From: CAZNUM01 sp964539305
GTDB lineage: Bacteria; Fidelibacterota; Marinisomatia; Marinisomatales; TCS55
NCBI GenBank assembly: GCA_964539305.1
Contig: CAZIIM010000021.1
Span: forward strand, 1 to 34,161
Length of the DNA stretch: 34,161 bases
Reading direction: 5' to 3'
Shown here in pieces: positions 17,083-24,430 of this stretch; position 1 is the stretch's first letter; each line of letters begins with the position of its first letter. The notes below the pieces were generated by a model that was given only the letters and a program-made list of their open reading frames with translations, was not told where the DNA came from and searched no databases. A program made the translations under genes and the position numbers.

Positions 17083-17883
17083 TTACTCGGATTGCAAGGC
17101 TGCCGTTAATTGGGGAACAATTTCCAGGATATCTCCCACAACCCCATAATCAGCCAATTCAAAGATCGGTGCCTCCGGATCCTTATTGATGGCCACAACT
17201 TTTTTAGAGCCTTTCATTCCCACCACATGTTGAATGGCACCGGAGATCCCCAGTGCAAGGTAGAGTTTCGGAGAAACAGTCTGCCCGGAACTACCCACCT
17301 GACGGGAGAATGGCAACCAGCCTATATCCACGACCGGTCTTGAGGAACCCACTTCGCCCCCAATGGCTTTCGCCAGTTCAAAAACCATGGGCAGATTCTC
17401 CTCTTTACTGATACCCCGGCCCACCGATACAATTATTTCGGCAGATGTGAGATCCACTCCACCCGTATCTGCCTGGAAAGGTTCCTCGGAAACAGACCGG
17501 ACAGTCCCTGCTTCTATTTCCACTTGCAGGGGTTTCACCGGTGCCTGCCCCGATCGTACATGATCTGCCTGGAAGGCTGCGGATTGAAAACTCACCAGAT
17601 AGGGAGGCTCCCCCTGGGGTTGAATTTTACCGGCCAATTTGGAGTGCATGATGAGTTTCATGAAGAAGGCTTTTCCGCCTTGAGTCGAGAATTGAATATT
17701 ATCCACCAAGAAGGGTTTCTTCAACTTGGCACTTACNNNNNNNNNNNNNNNNNNNNNNNNNNNNNNNNNNNNNNNNNNNNNNNNNNNNNNNNNNNNNNNN
17801 NNNNNNNNNNNNNNNNNNNNNNNNNNNNNNNNNNNNCGGTGAATGGTGCCCTTACTTTCTTCCAGTACAACCAGGATATCCAT
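17083..17883 (-). CDS. etfA: Electron transfer flavoprotein alpha subunit, with an assembly gap near the N-terminus
   Basis: EtfA binds FAD in the soluble ETF heterodimer. The start MDILVVLEESKGTIH is followed by the 100-N gap, then VSAKLKKPFLVDN and the FAD-binding C-terminal domain: ADIIVSVGRGIS-like IIVSVGRGISKEEN, GSSRPVVDIGWLPFSRQVG, LYLALGISGAIQHVVGMKGS, VAINKDPEAPIFELADYGVVGD. With the literal gap it would be 266 residues, whereas EtfA is usually about 320; roughly 50 residues of the N-terminal domain are missing, so the gap is under-sized. It starts 8 bases after etfB and ends 41 bases before etfD. Confidence 0.95.
   Translation of the reverse strand: MDILVVLEESKGTIHXXXXXXXXXXXXXXXXXXXXXXXXXXXXXXXXXXVSAKLKKPFLVDNIQFSTQGGKAFFMKLIMHSKLAGKIQPQGEPPYLVSFQSAAFQADHVRSGQAPVKPLQVEIEAGTVRSVSEEPFQADTGGVDLTSAEIIVSVGRGISKEENLPMVFELAKAIGGEVGSSRPVVDIGWLPFSRQVGSSGQTVSPKLYLALGISGAIQHVVGMKGSKKVVAINKDPEAPIFELADYGVVGDILEIVPQLTAALQSE
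17737..17836. other. Assembly gap of exactly 100 Ns inside etfA
   Basis: A run of 100 Ns replaces part of the N-terminal domain of EtfA. By comparison with the usual length of the family, about 250 rather than 100 bases are missing. Confidence 0.98.
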
Positions 17884-17891
17884 AACGCCCC

Positions 17892-18653
17892 CTAAAGAAT
17901 TTTTATGTCTGTTTTAAAAGCTTCCATCAGTTTTCCCACCACCTCCTCAGGTGAGCCTTCCAGCATGACCGTCTTTTTCTCACTGTGGGGTATAAACACT
18001 TCACTCAGGGACTGCAATGGTTCCGAAACAGCCGGTTCCACCACCTTAATTTCTTTCTTCTTGGCGCCCATGATTCCTTTTAGAGAAGGATAACGGGGTA
18101 AATTAATCCCCGATTGAATGGTAATGCTGGCAGGCAGGCGGAGTGTAACCCACTGAAACCAGCCGGATTCCAGTTCACGCTTCACTTTCAAAGACTGGTC
18201 CTCCAACTGAGTTTCAACCACAAGCGTCACTGTAGTCATGTTTAACAATTCACCCAAGATAACACCGGTCTGACCTGTGCCCACATCATCCGATTGCAAC
18301 CCGGAAAAAATAAGATCAACCTGCTCCTCTTTTAATACGTCGGCAAAAAAACCAGCTACGGACAACGGATCCACCAAGCCTGAAGTGTCCATTTTAATAT
18401 GGATCCCGCGATCGGCGCCTTTGGCCAGAGCTTCCCGGATTACTTTCTGTACCCGGTCCGGCCCCAGGGAAACAACAATCACTTCAGCGGGGTCATGGGT
18501 CTCCTTGATTCGAAGGGCTTCCTCCAAGGCAAAATTATCGCTTTCATTCATCTCAAAGGAAACACCATCTTCCTCAATCCAGCTCGCCTCAGCATTCAAC
18601 CGCAAATGCGTTTCAGAACCGGGGACTTGTTTTACTAATACTGCAAGTTTCAT
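17892..18653 (-). CDS. etfB: Electron transfer flavoprotein beta subunit
   Basis: EtfB pairs with EtfA to carry electrons from acyl-CoA dehydrogenases. The family start MKLAVLVKQVPGSETHLRLN lies at ATG 18653 (253 residues); an upstream in-frame ATG at 18674 would add seven residues that do not fit the family, and neither has a strong ribosome binding site. Conserved parts are NESDNFALEEALRIKE, VIVVSLGP, the AMP-loop region DLIFSGLQSDDVGTGQTG and the ETF signature-like LPRYPSLKGIMGAKKKEI. It is the first gene of the leftward operon etfB-etfA-etfD-carboxyltransferase. It resembles ordinary (non-bifurcating) ETF by context, since EtfD follows. Confidence 0.95.
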   Translation of the reverse strand: MKLAVLVKQVPGSETHLRLNAEASWIEEDGVSFEMNESDNFALEEALRIKETHDPAEVIVVSLGPDRVQKVIREALAKGADRGIHIKMDTSGLVDPLSVAGFFADVLKEEQVDLIFSGLQSDDVGTGQTGVILGELLNMTTVTLVVETQLEDQSLKVKRELESGWFQWVTLRLPASITIQSGINLPRYPSLKGIMGAKKKEIKVVEPAVSEPLQSLSEVFIPHSEKKTVMLEGSPEEVVGKLMEAFKTDIKIL

Positions 18654-18764
18654 TTCATTCTGATATTCATTCAAGAATTAAGGTTAATAAGATTAATTAC
18701 TGGAAAAAAATTAAGGTACAGGTAAAGGAAATACAAGGCCATAAAACAGATAGACATATCCGGT

Positions 18765-18793
18765 TTAAGATTAACCATCCATTATTTTATAAT
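18765..18793 (+). promoter_or_regulatory. Sigma-70-like promoter
   Basis: A perfect -10 TATAAT (18788-18793) has a fair -35 TTAAGA (18765-18770) at the ideal 17-base spacing. Transcription would start near 18800, about 20 bases before the small ORF at 18821, and could continue into the lipoprotein gene. Confidence 0.5.
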
Positions 18794-18820
18794 AGTGTTC
18801 TAAACGGTTAAATTGATTTT

Positions 18821-18937
18821 ATGAATCACCTCATCACAGTCATTTTGGCGAATGGTTTATTTTTTCTCGGTTCGATCCTGTTATTATGGAGCCTGAAACG
18901 ATGGTTAGAGCGCCGAAACTGGAAGCGGAAAGACTAG
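18821..18937 (+). CDS. Small single-span membrane peptide, 38 aa
   Basis: ATG 18821 to TAG 18937 encodes a 38-residue peptide. It has a short N-terminus, one hydrophobic helix (LITVILANGLFFLGSILLLW) and a strongly basic tail (KRWLERRNWKRK), the classic layout of an inner-membrane miniprotein with its tail in the cytoplasm. It lies 28 bases after a perfect TATAAT box. No Shine-Dalgarno sequence is visible, which lowers confidence. It is divergent from etfB and upstream of the lipoprotein gene. I cannot assign a function; small peptides of this form often bind and modulate membrane complexes. Confidence 0.45.
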   Translation: MNHLITVILANGLFFLGSILLLWSLKRWLERRNWKRKD

Positions 18938-18970
18938 ATTATTCCTCAATTTAAGAAGTGAAAAAATTGT

Positions 18971-18999
18971 TTGAACGTGAGGCTTCATTGTGCTACTTT
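18971..18999 (+). promoter_or_regulatory. Possible promoter of the lipoprotein gene
   Basis: TTGAAC (18971-18976) and TACTTT (18994-18999) are 17 bases apart, with an extended -10 TG at 18991-18992. The -10 itself matches the consensus at only three positions, so this is a weak call. Confidence 0.3.
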
Positions 19000-19015
19000 C
19001 AGTGCAAATGTTTGA

Positions 19016-19033
19016 AGTTTCCTTTGGGAAACT
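19016..19033 (+). promoter_or_regulatory. Hairpin in the leader of the lipoprotein gene
   Basis: AGTTTCC (19016-19022) and GGAAACT (19027-19033) form a perfect 7-bp stem with a TTTG loop, about 35 bases before the start codon. It may stabilise the mRNA or affect translation. Confidence 0.4.
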
Positions 19034-19067
19034 GCATCAATTCGAACGAATACACAAAGGAGAAGAC

Positions 19068-20243
19068 ATGAATTTCAGACTGCTTAAACTATCTTCGATT
19101 GTAGTTGCTTCTATCCTCCTGTTTAATGGCTGTGAATCCACGAAAGATACAGGGCCTAAATTAGGAGATATCGTTGGCACCTGGGATCTGACGGCCTTGA
19201 CAGGCACTTATACTCGGGATATTGCTCTACCTGCTTCCTATCCTTCAGACACTGTTTTTACACTGACCGCCAGTTGGAAAGATGGTTCCGCTGTTTTAGG
19301 AGCCTTGGCTCCCTTGGCGGATATTGAACTTCTAACCCTGGCTGACGGTGATGCAGCACCCGGATTCCCCACGACAGCTTCCTTTGATGCAGCTGGTCTC
19401 ACCGAATCAGGAATCGCCATGACCGCCGTATTTGAGGATGCCACTAAAAAAGGCGGAACCGGGACGTATAAACTGAATGGGACCTATCCCACCATTCGTC
19501 TGGACGAGACCCTGTGCAGCAGCTATTCCACCGTGGCTCAAATTGCCGACCAGGGAGACTATAGCATTGTTTACGATGCCACTGGGAACGGAACCCTGAC
19601 AATTGCTCCGGACATTAATCTGGGTGATCAGGTCCTGCCACCGTTTGATGATGGTACCGTCACCTTCGGTACTGACAGTAAGACCATCAACCTGTCTTTC
19701 CTGGACCGGGATTCCCATGATGAAAGATATACTGAAATTATGGATTCCTGGAGTGAAGCAGACGACCGAGTAAATCAGGGGATTAATGCCCTGCCGGTGG
19801 ACCCCAATACGGGTGCTTTCGGCGAAACAGGCGATCTGGCCACTGAGGGTTACATCATGGATGCGAAGCTGGCCCCCTGGAGTGGCTATATGACCTTCTA
19901 CGCCTTGGCAATTAATGTGGAAGCTGGTGCCAAAGTCAGCGACGTGAAAAATCCCCTCACCGATTTAGATCATAGCGGTTCCATTGACGCGACCGATATG
20001 ATCATTTACATGCATGCTGATAACTTAGCCTCTGCTGGTTCCGTATCTCAGCTTGGCATTCCCTACGCCCTGCTGGTAAACAGCAGTGACCCCCAAACTC
20101 CTGTTCCGGTTGATGACAGCGATCATGACTTCGACGCCACTAACCCCGCAGCGGGTGGCAAACTGACTTACCAGGTTAACGGCCTGTGCTTCCCAGTCAA
20201 CGAATTGATTGAATTTGACACTGATTGGGACCGCGTCGAATAA
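19068..20243 (+). CDS. Lipoprotein with EF-hand-like calcium motif, partner of the downstream TonB receptor
   Basis: ATG 19068 follows a strong ribosome binding site (AAAGGAG from 19056), so it is preferred over the in-frame start at 18990. The 391-residue product has a lipoprotein-type signal, basic NFRLLK then a hydrophobic stretch ending LFNGC with lipid-carrying Cys22. GDIVGTWDLTALTGTY after the signal resembles the opening of lipocalin-like or immunoglobulin-like surface lipoproteins. Near residues 299-310, DLDHSGSIDATD is an EF-hand/dockerin-type calcium loop, and an Asp-rich DDSDHDFDATN follows near residue 360. I do not recognise the whole family. The gene is 105 bases upstream of a TonB-dependent receptor in the same direction, suggesting a surface substrate-binding role, which is inference. 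Confidence 0.85.
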   Translation: MNFRLLKLSSIVVASILLFNGCESTKDTGPKLGDIVGTWDLTALTGTYTRDIALPASYPSDTVFTLTASWKDGSAVLGALAPLADIELLTLADGDAAPGFPTTASFDAAGLTESGIAMTAVFEDATKKGGTGTYKLNGTYPTIRLDETLCSSYSTVAQIADQGDYSIVYDATGNGTLTIAPDINLGDQVLPPFDDGTVTFGTDSKTINLSFLDRDSHDERYTEIMDSWSEADDRVNQGINALPVDPNTGAFGETGDLATEGYIMDAKLAPWSGYMTFYALAINVEAGAKVSDVKNPLTDLDHSGSIDATDMIIYMHADNLASAGSVSQLGIPYALLVNSSDPQTPVPVDDSDHDFDATNPAAGGKLTYQVNGLCFPVNELIEFDTDWDRVE

Positions 20244-20274
20244 TCTCCTTTTCTCGCAAGTGTATCGTTCATGG

Positions 20275-20302
20275 AACTGGGGGTGGTCAGCCACCCCCAG
20301 TT
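20275..20302 (+). terminator. Strong intergenic hairpin (terminator or attenuator) between lipoprotein and TonB receptor
   Basis: AACTGGGGGTGG (20275-20286) and CCACCCCCAGTT (20291-20302) pair perfectly over 12 bp around loop TCAG. The run after it (TCATTTCATCC) is only partly T-rich, so it may terminate incompletely, or protect the 3' end of the lipoprotein mRNA while letting some transcription through to the receptor gene. Confidence 0.7.
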
Positions 20303-20348
20303 TCATTTCATCCAGCAATTAAATCCTAACCAAAGGTTTATCAGTCCT

Positions 20349-23282
20349 ATGAAAAAACTAATGGTTTCGTTGATTGCCTCCATTTTCTGCCAGACAGCGG
20401 CCCAGACAACGACCATCACCGGTCTGGTTACAGATGCAGAAACGGGAAATGTACTTATGGGGGCCAATGTTTTAATTTCCTCGGATCAATTGACCACCGG
20501 TGCCGCCACCGATTTTGACGGACGGTACACGATTTCCAACATTCCCCCTGGCAGTTACCACTTGAAAGCCACCTATATCGGGTATAAAAACTTTGAACAG
20601 ACGCTCTCTGTGACCGGAGAAAAGGAAAAAATTGAACTCAATATTAAACTTTCCGTTTCGGCGATTCAGCTTCAGGAGTACGTTGTAACCGCCAGCCGCG
20701 GGAAACGGGAAAAAATCACCGACGCCCCCGCCGCTGTTTCCATTATTTCAGAACTCAAAATCCGGAACGCCAGTAATCCCAATCTGGGAGACTACTTTAA
20801 AAACATTAAAGGTGTTGATTTTACTTCATCCGGTCTGGACAGTTATAATCTGAGTGCCCGCGGCTTCAACTCCAGTTTCAGCAGCCGTTTATTGACCCTT
20901 ACAGACGGCCGCATGGCTAACGTCCCCTCATTACGGCTGATTGCCTATAACACCATTCCTCTTTCTTCAGATGATGTAAAACAGATTGAAGTGGTCCTGG
21001 GTCCTTCTTCCGCTCTTTATGGACCCAATGCCCACAGCGGTGTCGTTAATATCATTTCCAAGCGCCCGCAGGAATCGGTAGGCACGGTAGCCGGCTACAC
21101 GATCGGTACCCGGGATTTTAATAAATTCCAGGCCCGCCATGCCGGCACCCTGGGAAAACTGGGATACAAGCTCTCCTTTGTAAACTTTACTGCCTACGAC
21201 TGGGAGATGGTGGAAGTAGAAGAGAAGAAAGCTCATTTAAAACCTTGGATCGATAATTATGGGGAATACAGTGGCGATGAATTAGATAAACTGCTTGATA
21301 AAGGTCAGGCCACGTGGGACGGCTGGAATATAAAAATTGATACAGACGGGGATGGGACGGTGGATACGGTTCTATTGAAAAAAGACAATTTAGTCGTGGA
21401 TCGGAACACGGATGGATTATCAGATATCCCCGATTTCCATATTAAAAACCGCCGTTTTGATTTTCGGATGGATTACAATTTTTCTCCCGAACATTTTATC
21501 AGCGCCAATTTTGGCCAGGCCATTGCTACAAATATTAATATCACCGGTGTGGGACGCTATCTGGCCCGGGATTGGATTTACCGTTTTTATCAATTACGCT
21601 GGGTTTACAAAAACTGGTTTGCCCAGGTTTACCTGAATACAAGTAACTCCGGGGATACGGTAAATCAGCGTACCGGACAACAGGTGGTGGATCATTCCAA
21701 ATTTTTCCACTTCCAGTTCCAGCACTCCCTGGATTTCCCCCGTTTCTTTAACTCCAAATTCATTTGGGGCGGGGATTTCGAACGGACCATGCCTGAAACA
21801 TTTGGAACCATTCTCCCCGACGGAACAGGGGGCCGCAATCCCCAAAGCTACGGTAGTGACGGCAAGGATAACGACGGTGACGGGAAAGTGGACGAATGGG
21901 ATGAATTAATCGTGACCAACGAATATGGCGTCTATGCCCAGCTTCAGTCCCAGTTGACGGATCATTTTGAATTAATCCTCTCCGGGCGGCTGGATCTGCA
22001 CAGCGGTCAACTGGATTCCAACGGGATTACATTCCTGGCCGATCCATTGGGTGGGGGCACCTTGAAATACTTCCCCCAATGGTCCCCTAAAGTAGGTCTG
22101 TTGTGGAAACCGGATGATAAACAAACCTTCCGTCTCACAGCCGCAAGGGCCTTTAACACACCTTCTTCCCAGGGACTTTACCTCGATTTGCTCGCTTCCA
22201 TTTATTCCGTCTTTCCGGTCCAAGCCCGGGGGAATAAAGACGGCTACACCTATATTCGGGATAAAGACGGTAACCTCATGATGTACGATGTCCGCGGAGG
22301 GTCCTATTCCGAATTCAGGTTAACCCACTTCCCCGAAAATTCAGTCCTGTACATTCCGGCGGTATTGGGACGAAAAGGACGCTTTGTAAATCCCGATGAC
22401 TACACCAAAATCGATCCGGTGAAATCGGAAGTAGTGTGGACGTACGAATTTGGATACGCAGGACTGATCGGCGAGCGGGTCCGGGCGACATTAGACCTTT
22501 ATTACAGTACTTACAGTGATTTTGTCAGCGATTTAACCTGGGTCACACCGGTAGTTCTTGATACCTCGAGCGGATTTTATTCTGTAGATGACCCCGACCC
22601 TGAAGTCCTTGGTTTCCTCCCCTTGGCGGAACACAGCGGTATTAAAGACGGGGGCGATGGAATACCGGGCGCTTACTGGATCGACCATGAATCTCCCCAA
22701 TGGTCGGTGATTCCCTCAGGATGGTGGGATCGTCCAATCGAAGCGCGAAAAGGGACGGAAGTCGTAGTGGTGGATGGAGATACACTGGGGGCCTGGTGGT
22801 CTGATGATAAGGTGGATTTTGAGAACCCCATCGAACTAGTGCTTACCAACATTAACTACGGAAAGATTAGCCTGGGTGGGTTTGACGCCAGCATTTATGC
22901 CTTTTTAACCGATCGGATTACAGCCGACGTCAATTTTTCCTATCTTGGGAAAACGCGCTTCTGGAATTTCCTGACCCGGGATTATGATCCGATTAATGCG
23001 CCCAAGTTTAAAATCAACGGTACCCTGGCTTATAATGCCCCCAAAGGATTCCATGGGAACATTGGTTTCCGCTACATTCCTAAATTTAAATGGTCTGCCG
23101 GTGTCCACTACGGCACCATTCAGACCTACTTCATTATTGACACGATGGTGGGATATAAATTCAATGATCGCTTCGGCCTCCTGCTCAATATAAAGAATTT
23201 GAATGGGGACCGTCACCGTGAGATTATCGGCGGGCCGAAATTAGGTCGGCACATCACGTTAAAATTCACTACTCATTTTTAA
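20349..23282 (+). CDS. TonB-dependent outer-membrane receptor with N-terminal carboxypeptidase-regulatory-like domain
   Basis: ATG 20349 gives 977 residues with a signal peptide (MKKLMVSLIASIFCQTAAQ); an in-frame start at 20271 lies inside the upstream hairpin and is rejected. Residues about 22-105 are a CarboxypepD_reg-like domain (ITGLVTDAETGNVLMGANV, FDGRYTISNIPPGSYHL), then a plug domain (REKITDAPAAVSIIS, ARGFNSSFSSRLL, VVLGPSSALYGPNAHSGVVN), then a 22-strand-type barrel ending LGRHITLKFTTHF. Two DxDGDGxxD calcium-type repeats occur in probable extracellular loops (near residues 330 and 508). It imports an unidentified substrate in concert with TonB-ExbBD. The N-terminal domain is typical of Bacteroidota-like and related phyla. 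A strong terminator follows. Confidence 0.93.
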   Translation: MKKLMVSLIASIFCQTAAQTTTITGLVTDAETGNVLMGANVLISSDQLTTGAATDFDGRYTISNIPPGSYHLKATYIGYKNFEQTLSVTGEKEKIELNIKLSVSAIQLQEYVVTASRGKREKITDAPAAVSIISELKIRNASNPNLGDYFKNIKGVDFTSSGLDSYNLSARGFNSSFSSRLLTLTDGRMANVPSLRLIAYNTIPLSSDDVKQIEVVLGPSSALYGPNAHSGVVNIISKRPQESVGTVAGYTIGTRDFNKFQARHAGTLGKLGYKLSFVNFTAYDWEMVEVEEKKAHLKPWIDNYGEYSGDELDKLLDKGQATWDGWNIKIDTDGDGTVDTVLLKKDNLVVDRNTDGLSDIPDFHIKNRRFDFRMDYNFSPEHFISANFGQAIATNINITGVGRYLARDWIYRFYQLRWVYKNWFAQVYLNTSNSGDTVNQRTGQQVVDHSKFFHFQFQHSLDFPRFFNSKFIWGGDFERTMPETFGTILPDGTGGRNPQSYGSDGKDNDGDGKVDEWDELIVTNEYGVYAQLQSQLTDHFELILSGRLDLHSGQLDSNGITFLADPLGGGTLKYFPQWSPKVGLLWKPDDKQTFRLTAARAFNTPSSQGLYLDLLASIYSVFPVQARGNKDGYTYIRDKDGNLMMYDVRGGSYSEFRLTHFPENSVLYIPAVLGRKGRFVNPDDYTKIDPVKSEVVWTYEFGYAGLIGERVRATLDLYYSTYSDFVSDLTWVTPVVLDTSSGFYSVDDPDPEVLGFLPLAEHSGIKDGGDGIPGAYWIDHESPQWSVIPSGWWDRPIEARKGTEVVVVDGDTLGAWWSDDKVDFENPIELVLTNINYGKISLGGFDASIYAFLTDRITADVNFSYLGKTRFWNFLTRDYDPINAPKFKINGTLAYNAPKGFHGNIGFRYIPKFKWSAGVHYGTIQTYFIIDTMVGYKFNDRFGLLLNIKNLNGDRHREIIGGPKLGRHITLKFTTHF

Positions 23283-23295
23283 ATCAGGATAAAAT

Positions 23296-23326
23296 AAAAA
23301 AGCCCCGTGAAAAACGGGGCTTTTTT
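23296..23326 (+). terminator. Rho-independent terminator after the TonB receptor gene
   Basis: A perfect 13-bp inverted repeat (AAAAAAGCCCCGT at 23296-23308, ACGGGGCTTTTTT at 23314-23326) with loop GAAAA, ending in six Ts, lies 14 bases after the receptor stop. The A-run on the other side makes it able to work in both directions. Confidence 0.95.
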
Positions 23327-23333
23327 AAAAAGA

Positions 23334-23400
23334 TAAGCAGGACCTCGGGAACTCTGGGAGCGGGGGAACAACCAGACTTCTCTTATGGTAGTCCTGCTTA
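23334..23400 (+). ncRNA. Candidate structured RNA element of unknown family
   Basis: A perfect 10-bp closing stem (TAAGCAGGAC at 23334-23343, GTCCTGCTTA at 23391-23400) encloses a second stem: GAA and TCTGG (23349-23357) pair with CCAGA and TTC (23372-23380), interrupted by one C-C mismatch. The apical loop is GAGCGGGGGAACAA; the joining strands are CTCGG and TCTTATGGTA. It sits after a terminator and 88 bases before a PAP2 gene, so it may be a leader RNA or a separate small RNA. The loop faintly recalls c-di-AMP (ydaO) riboswitches, but the other conserved parts are absent. I recognise no family; the strand is assumed from the PAP2 gene. Confidence 0.4.
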
Positions 23401-23487
23401 AAAGGTGCTTGAAATTATAGCCACATTTTACATCCAACAAGTATTTTTTCTTCAAATTTTAAATATGAATACCAGTAATTAGATACG

Positions 23488-24072
23488 TTGATCATAGTGC
23501 TTAACGTCCTGGATCAATTCGACAAGTTCGTCTTCAGGTTGATTAATACAACTCTGGCCAATCCTTTCTTTGATTGGACTATGCCCATTATTACCAATCA
23601 GGTGTACTGGATTGTACCCCTGATAATTTTCTGGATCTATTTAATGGCGTTCTCGGGCAAACGGGGGAAAATAGCAGGCGTGATCCTGCTTCTGACGCTG
23701 GGATTCACAGACTACACAACCGTCGAGATTCTGAAACCGGTGTTCGGACGGTTACGCCCCTATCTTCAAATGTCAGAGGGAATTCGTACTTTGACCCATA
23801 CGGGCGGTCATTTCAGTTTTGTTTCCGCTCACGCCGCCAATACATTCAGCTGTGCTGTCATCCTCGCTTATTTCTATCCCCGTTTTAAACGCTATTATTA
23901 TGGGATTGCCACCCTGGTGGCTTTTTCCCGCATTTACGTGGGAGTGCATTTCCCCGGTGATGTTTTGTTCGGGGCGCTTTACGGCTACGGAATCGGCTGG
24001 GCGATTTTAAGCCTGTGGGTGATCGTGAAAATGCGGGAATTGAAACGGGGACGAACCTGGCCCCGGTATTGA
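23488..24072 (+). CDS. PAP2-family lipid phosphatase (undecaprenyl-diphosphatase-like), membrane
   Basis: The 194-residue protein has several hydrophobic helices and the three PAP2 phosphatase motifs: KPVFGRLRP, FVSAHAANTF (in place of the PSGH consensus) and SRIYVGVHFPGD, with the catalytic His residues present. Such enzymes remove phosphate from lipid phosphates, most often undecaprenyl diphosphate, on the outer face of the inner membrane. The start is uncertain: TTG 23488 and GTG 23497 are both in frame, and no ribosome binding site is seen for either. It is convergent with the DUF3467 gene. Confidence 0.88.
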   Translation: MIIVLNVLDQFDKFVFRLINTTLANPFFDWTMPIITNQVYWIVPLIIFWIYLMAFSGKRGKIAGVILLLTLGFTDYTTVEILKPVFGRLRPYLQMSEGIRTLTHTGGHFSFVSAHAANTFSCAVILAYFYPRFKRYYYGIATLVAFSRIYVGVHFPGDVLFGALYGYGIGWAILSLWVIVKMRELKRGRTWPRY

Positions 24073-24076
24073 TTCA

Positions 24077-24113
24077 GGGATTTCCCGAATCGCGTTAGTT
24101 CGGAAGCGATCCC
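24077..24113. terminator. Possible bidirectional hairpin between convergent PAP2 and DUF3467 genes
   Basis: GGGAT (24077-24081) pairs with ATCCC (24109-24113), and inside it TTCCCGAA pairs with TTCGGAA with one bulged C. It spans the 22-base space and the last codons of the DUF3467 gene. There is no T-tract, so termination is a guess from position. Confidence 0.3.
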
Positions 24114-24415
24114 TCCGGTGGTTTAACGGGGTAGTCCCCGAATCCGGGTTGATTGGGGGATTGAATTTCACCGTGCTTGGACTCGAATTTCCGGATATTG
24201 TCCCCCAGGGCTCTTAAAAAGGCCTTGGCGTGGGGCGGTGCCATGATGACGCGGCTGTGAACCTTGGCCTTGGTCACCCCCGGCAATATACGGGTGAAAT
24301 CCATGACAAATTCCGCCGGGGAATGGGTGACAACAACAAAATTTGAATATTCACCTTCACTGACAGTCGCGTCCAGTTCTATATTAATCTGCTGGACTTT
24401 TTTCTTTTCTTCCAT
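24095..24415 (-). CDS. DUF3467 family protein
   Basis: The protein is 106 residues from ATG 24415, which is preferred because GGGGAG lies 4 bases upstream; a TTG at 24427 is in frame but lies within that ribosome binding site. The pattern INIELDATVSEGEYSN, VVVTHSPAEFVMDFTRILPG and SRVIMAPPHAKAFLRALGDNI is that of DUF3467, a family common in FCB bacteria and archaea with no established function. The C-terminus is Pro/Gly-rich. It is 15 bases after the acidic zinc-ribbon gene, so the two form an operon. Confidence 0.9.
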   Translation of the reverse strand: MEEKKKVQQINIELDATVSEGEYSNFVVVTHSPAEFVMDFTRILPGVTKAKVHSRVIMAPPHAKAFLRALGDNIRKFESKHGEIQSPNQPGFGDYPVKPPEGSLPN

Positions 24416-24430
24416 GGTACTCCCCAAAGG

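Noticed and set aside
19068..23282. A SusC/SusD polysaccharide utilisation pair
   Set aside because: The lipoprotein precedes the receptor and has no SusD-like helical repeats; no glycoside hydrolase is nearby.
23334..23400. c-di-AMP (ydaO) riboswitch
   Set aside because: Only the GCGGGGGAAC-like loop is similar; the other conserved parts and the usual length are missing.
23334..23400. tRNA or SRP RNA
   Set aside because: There is no cloverleaf, no T-loop and no SRP domain IV motif.
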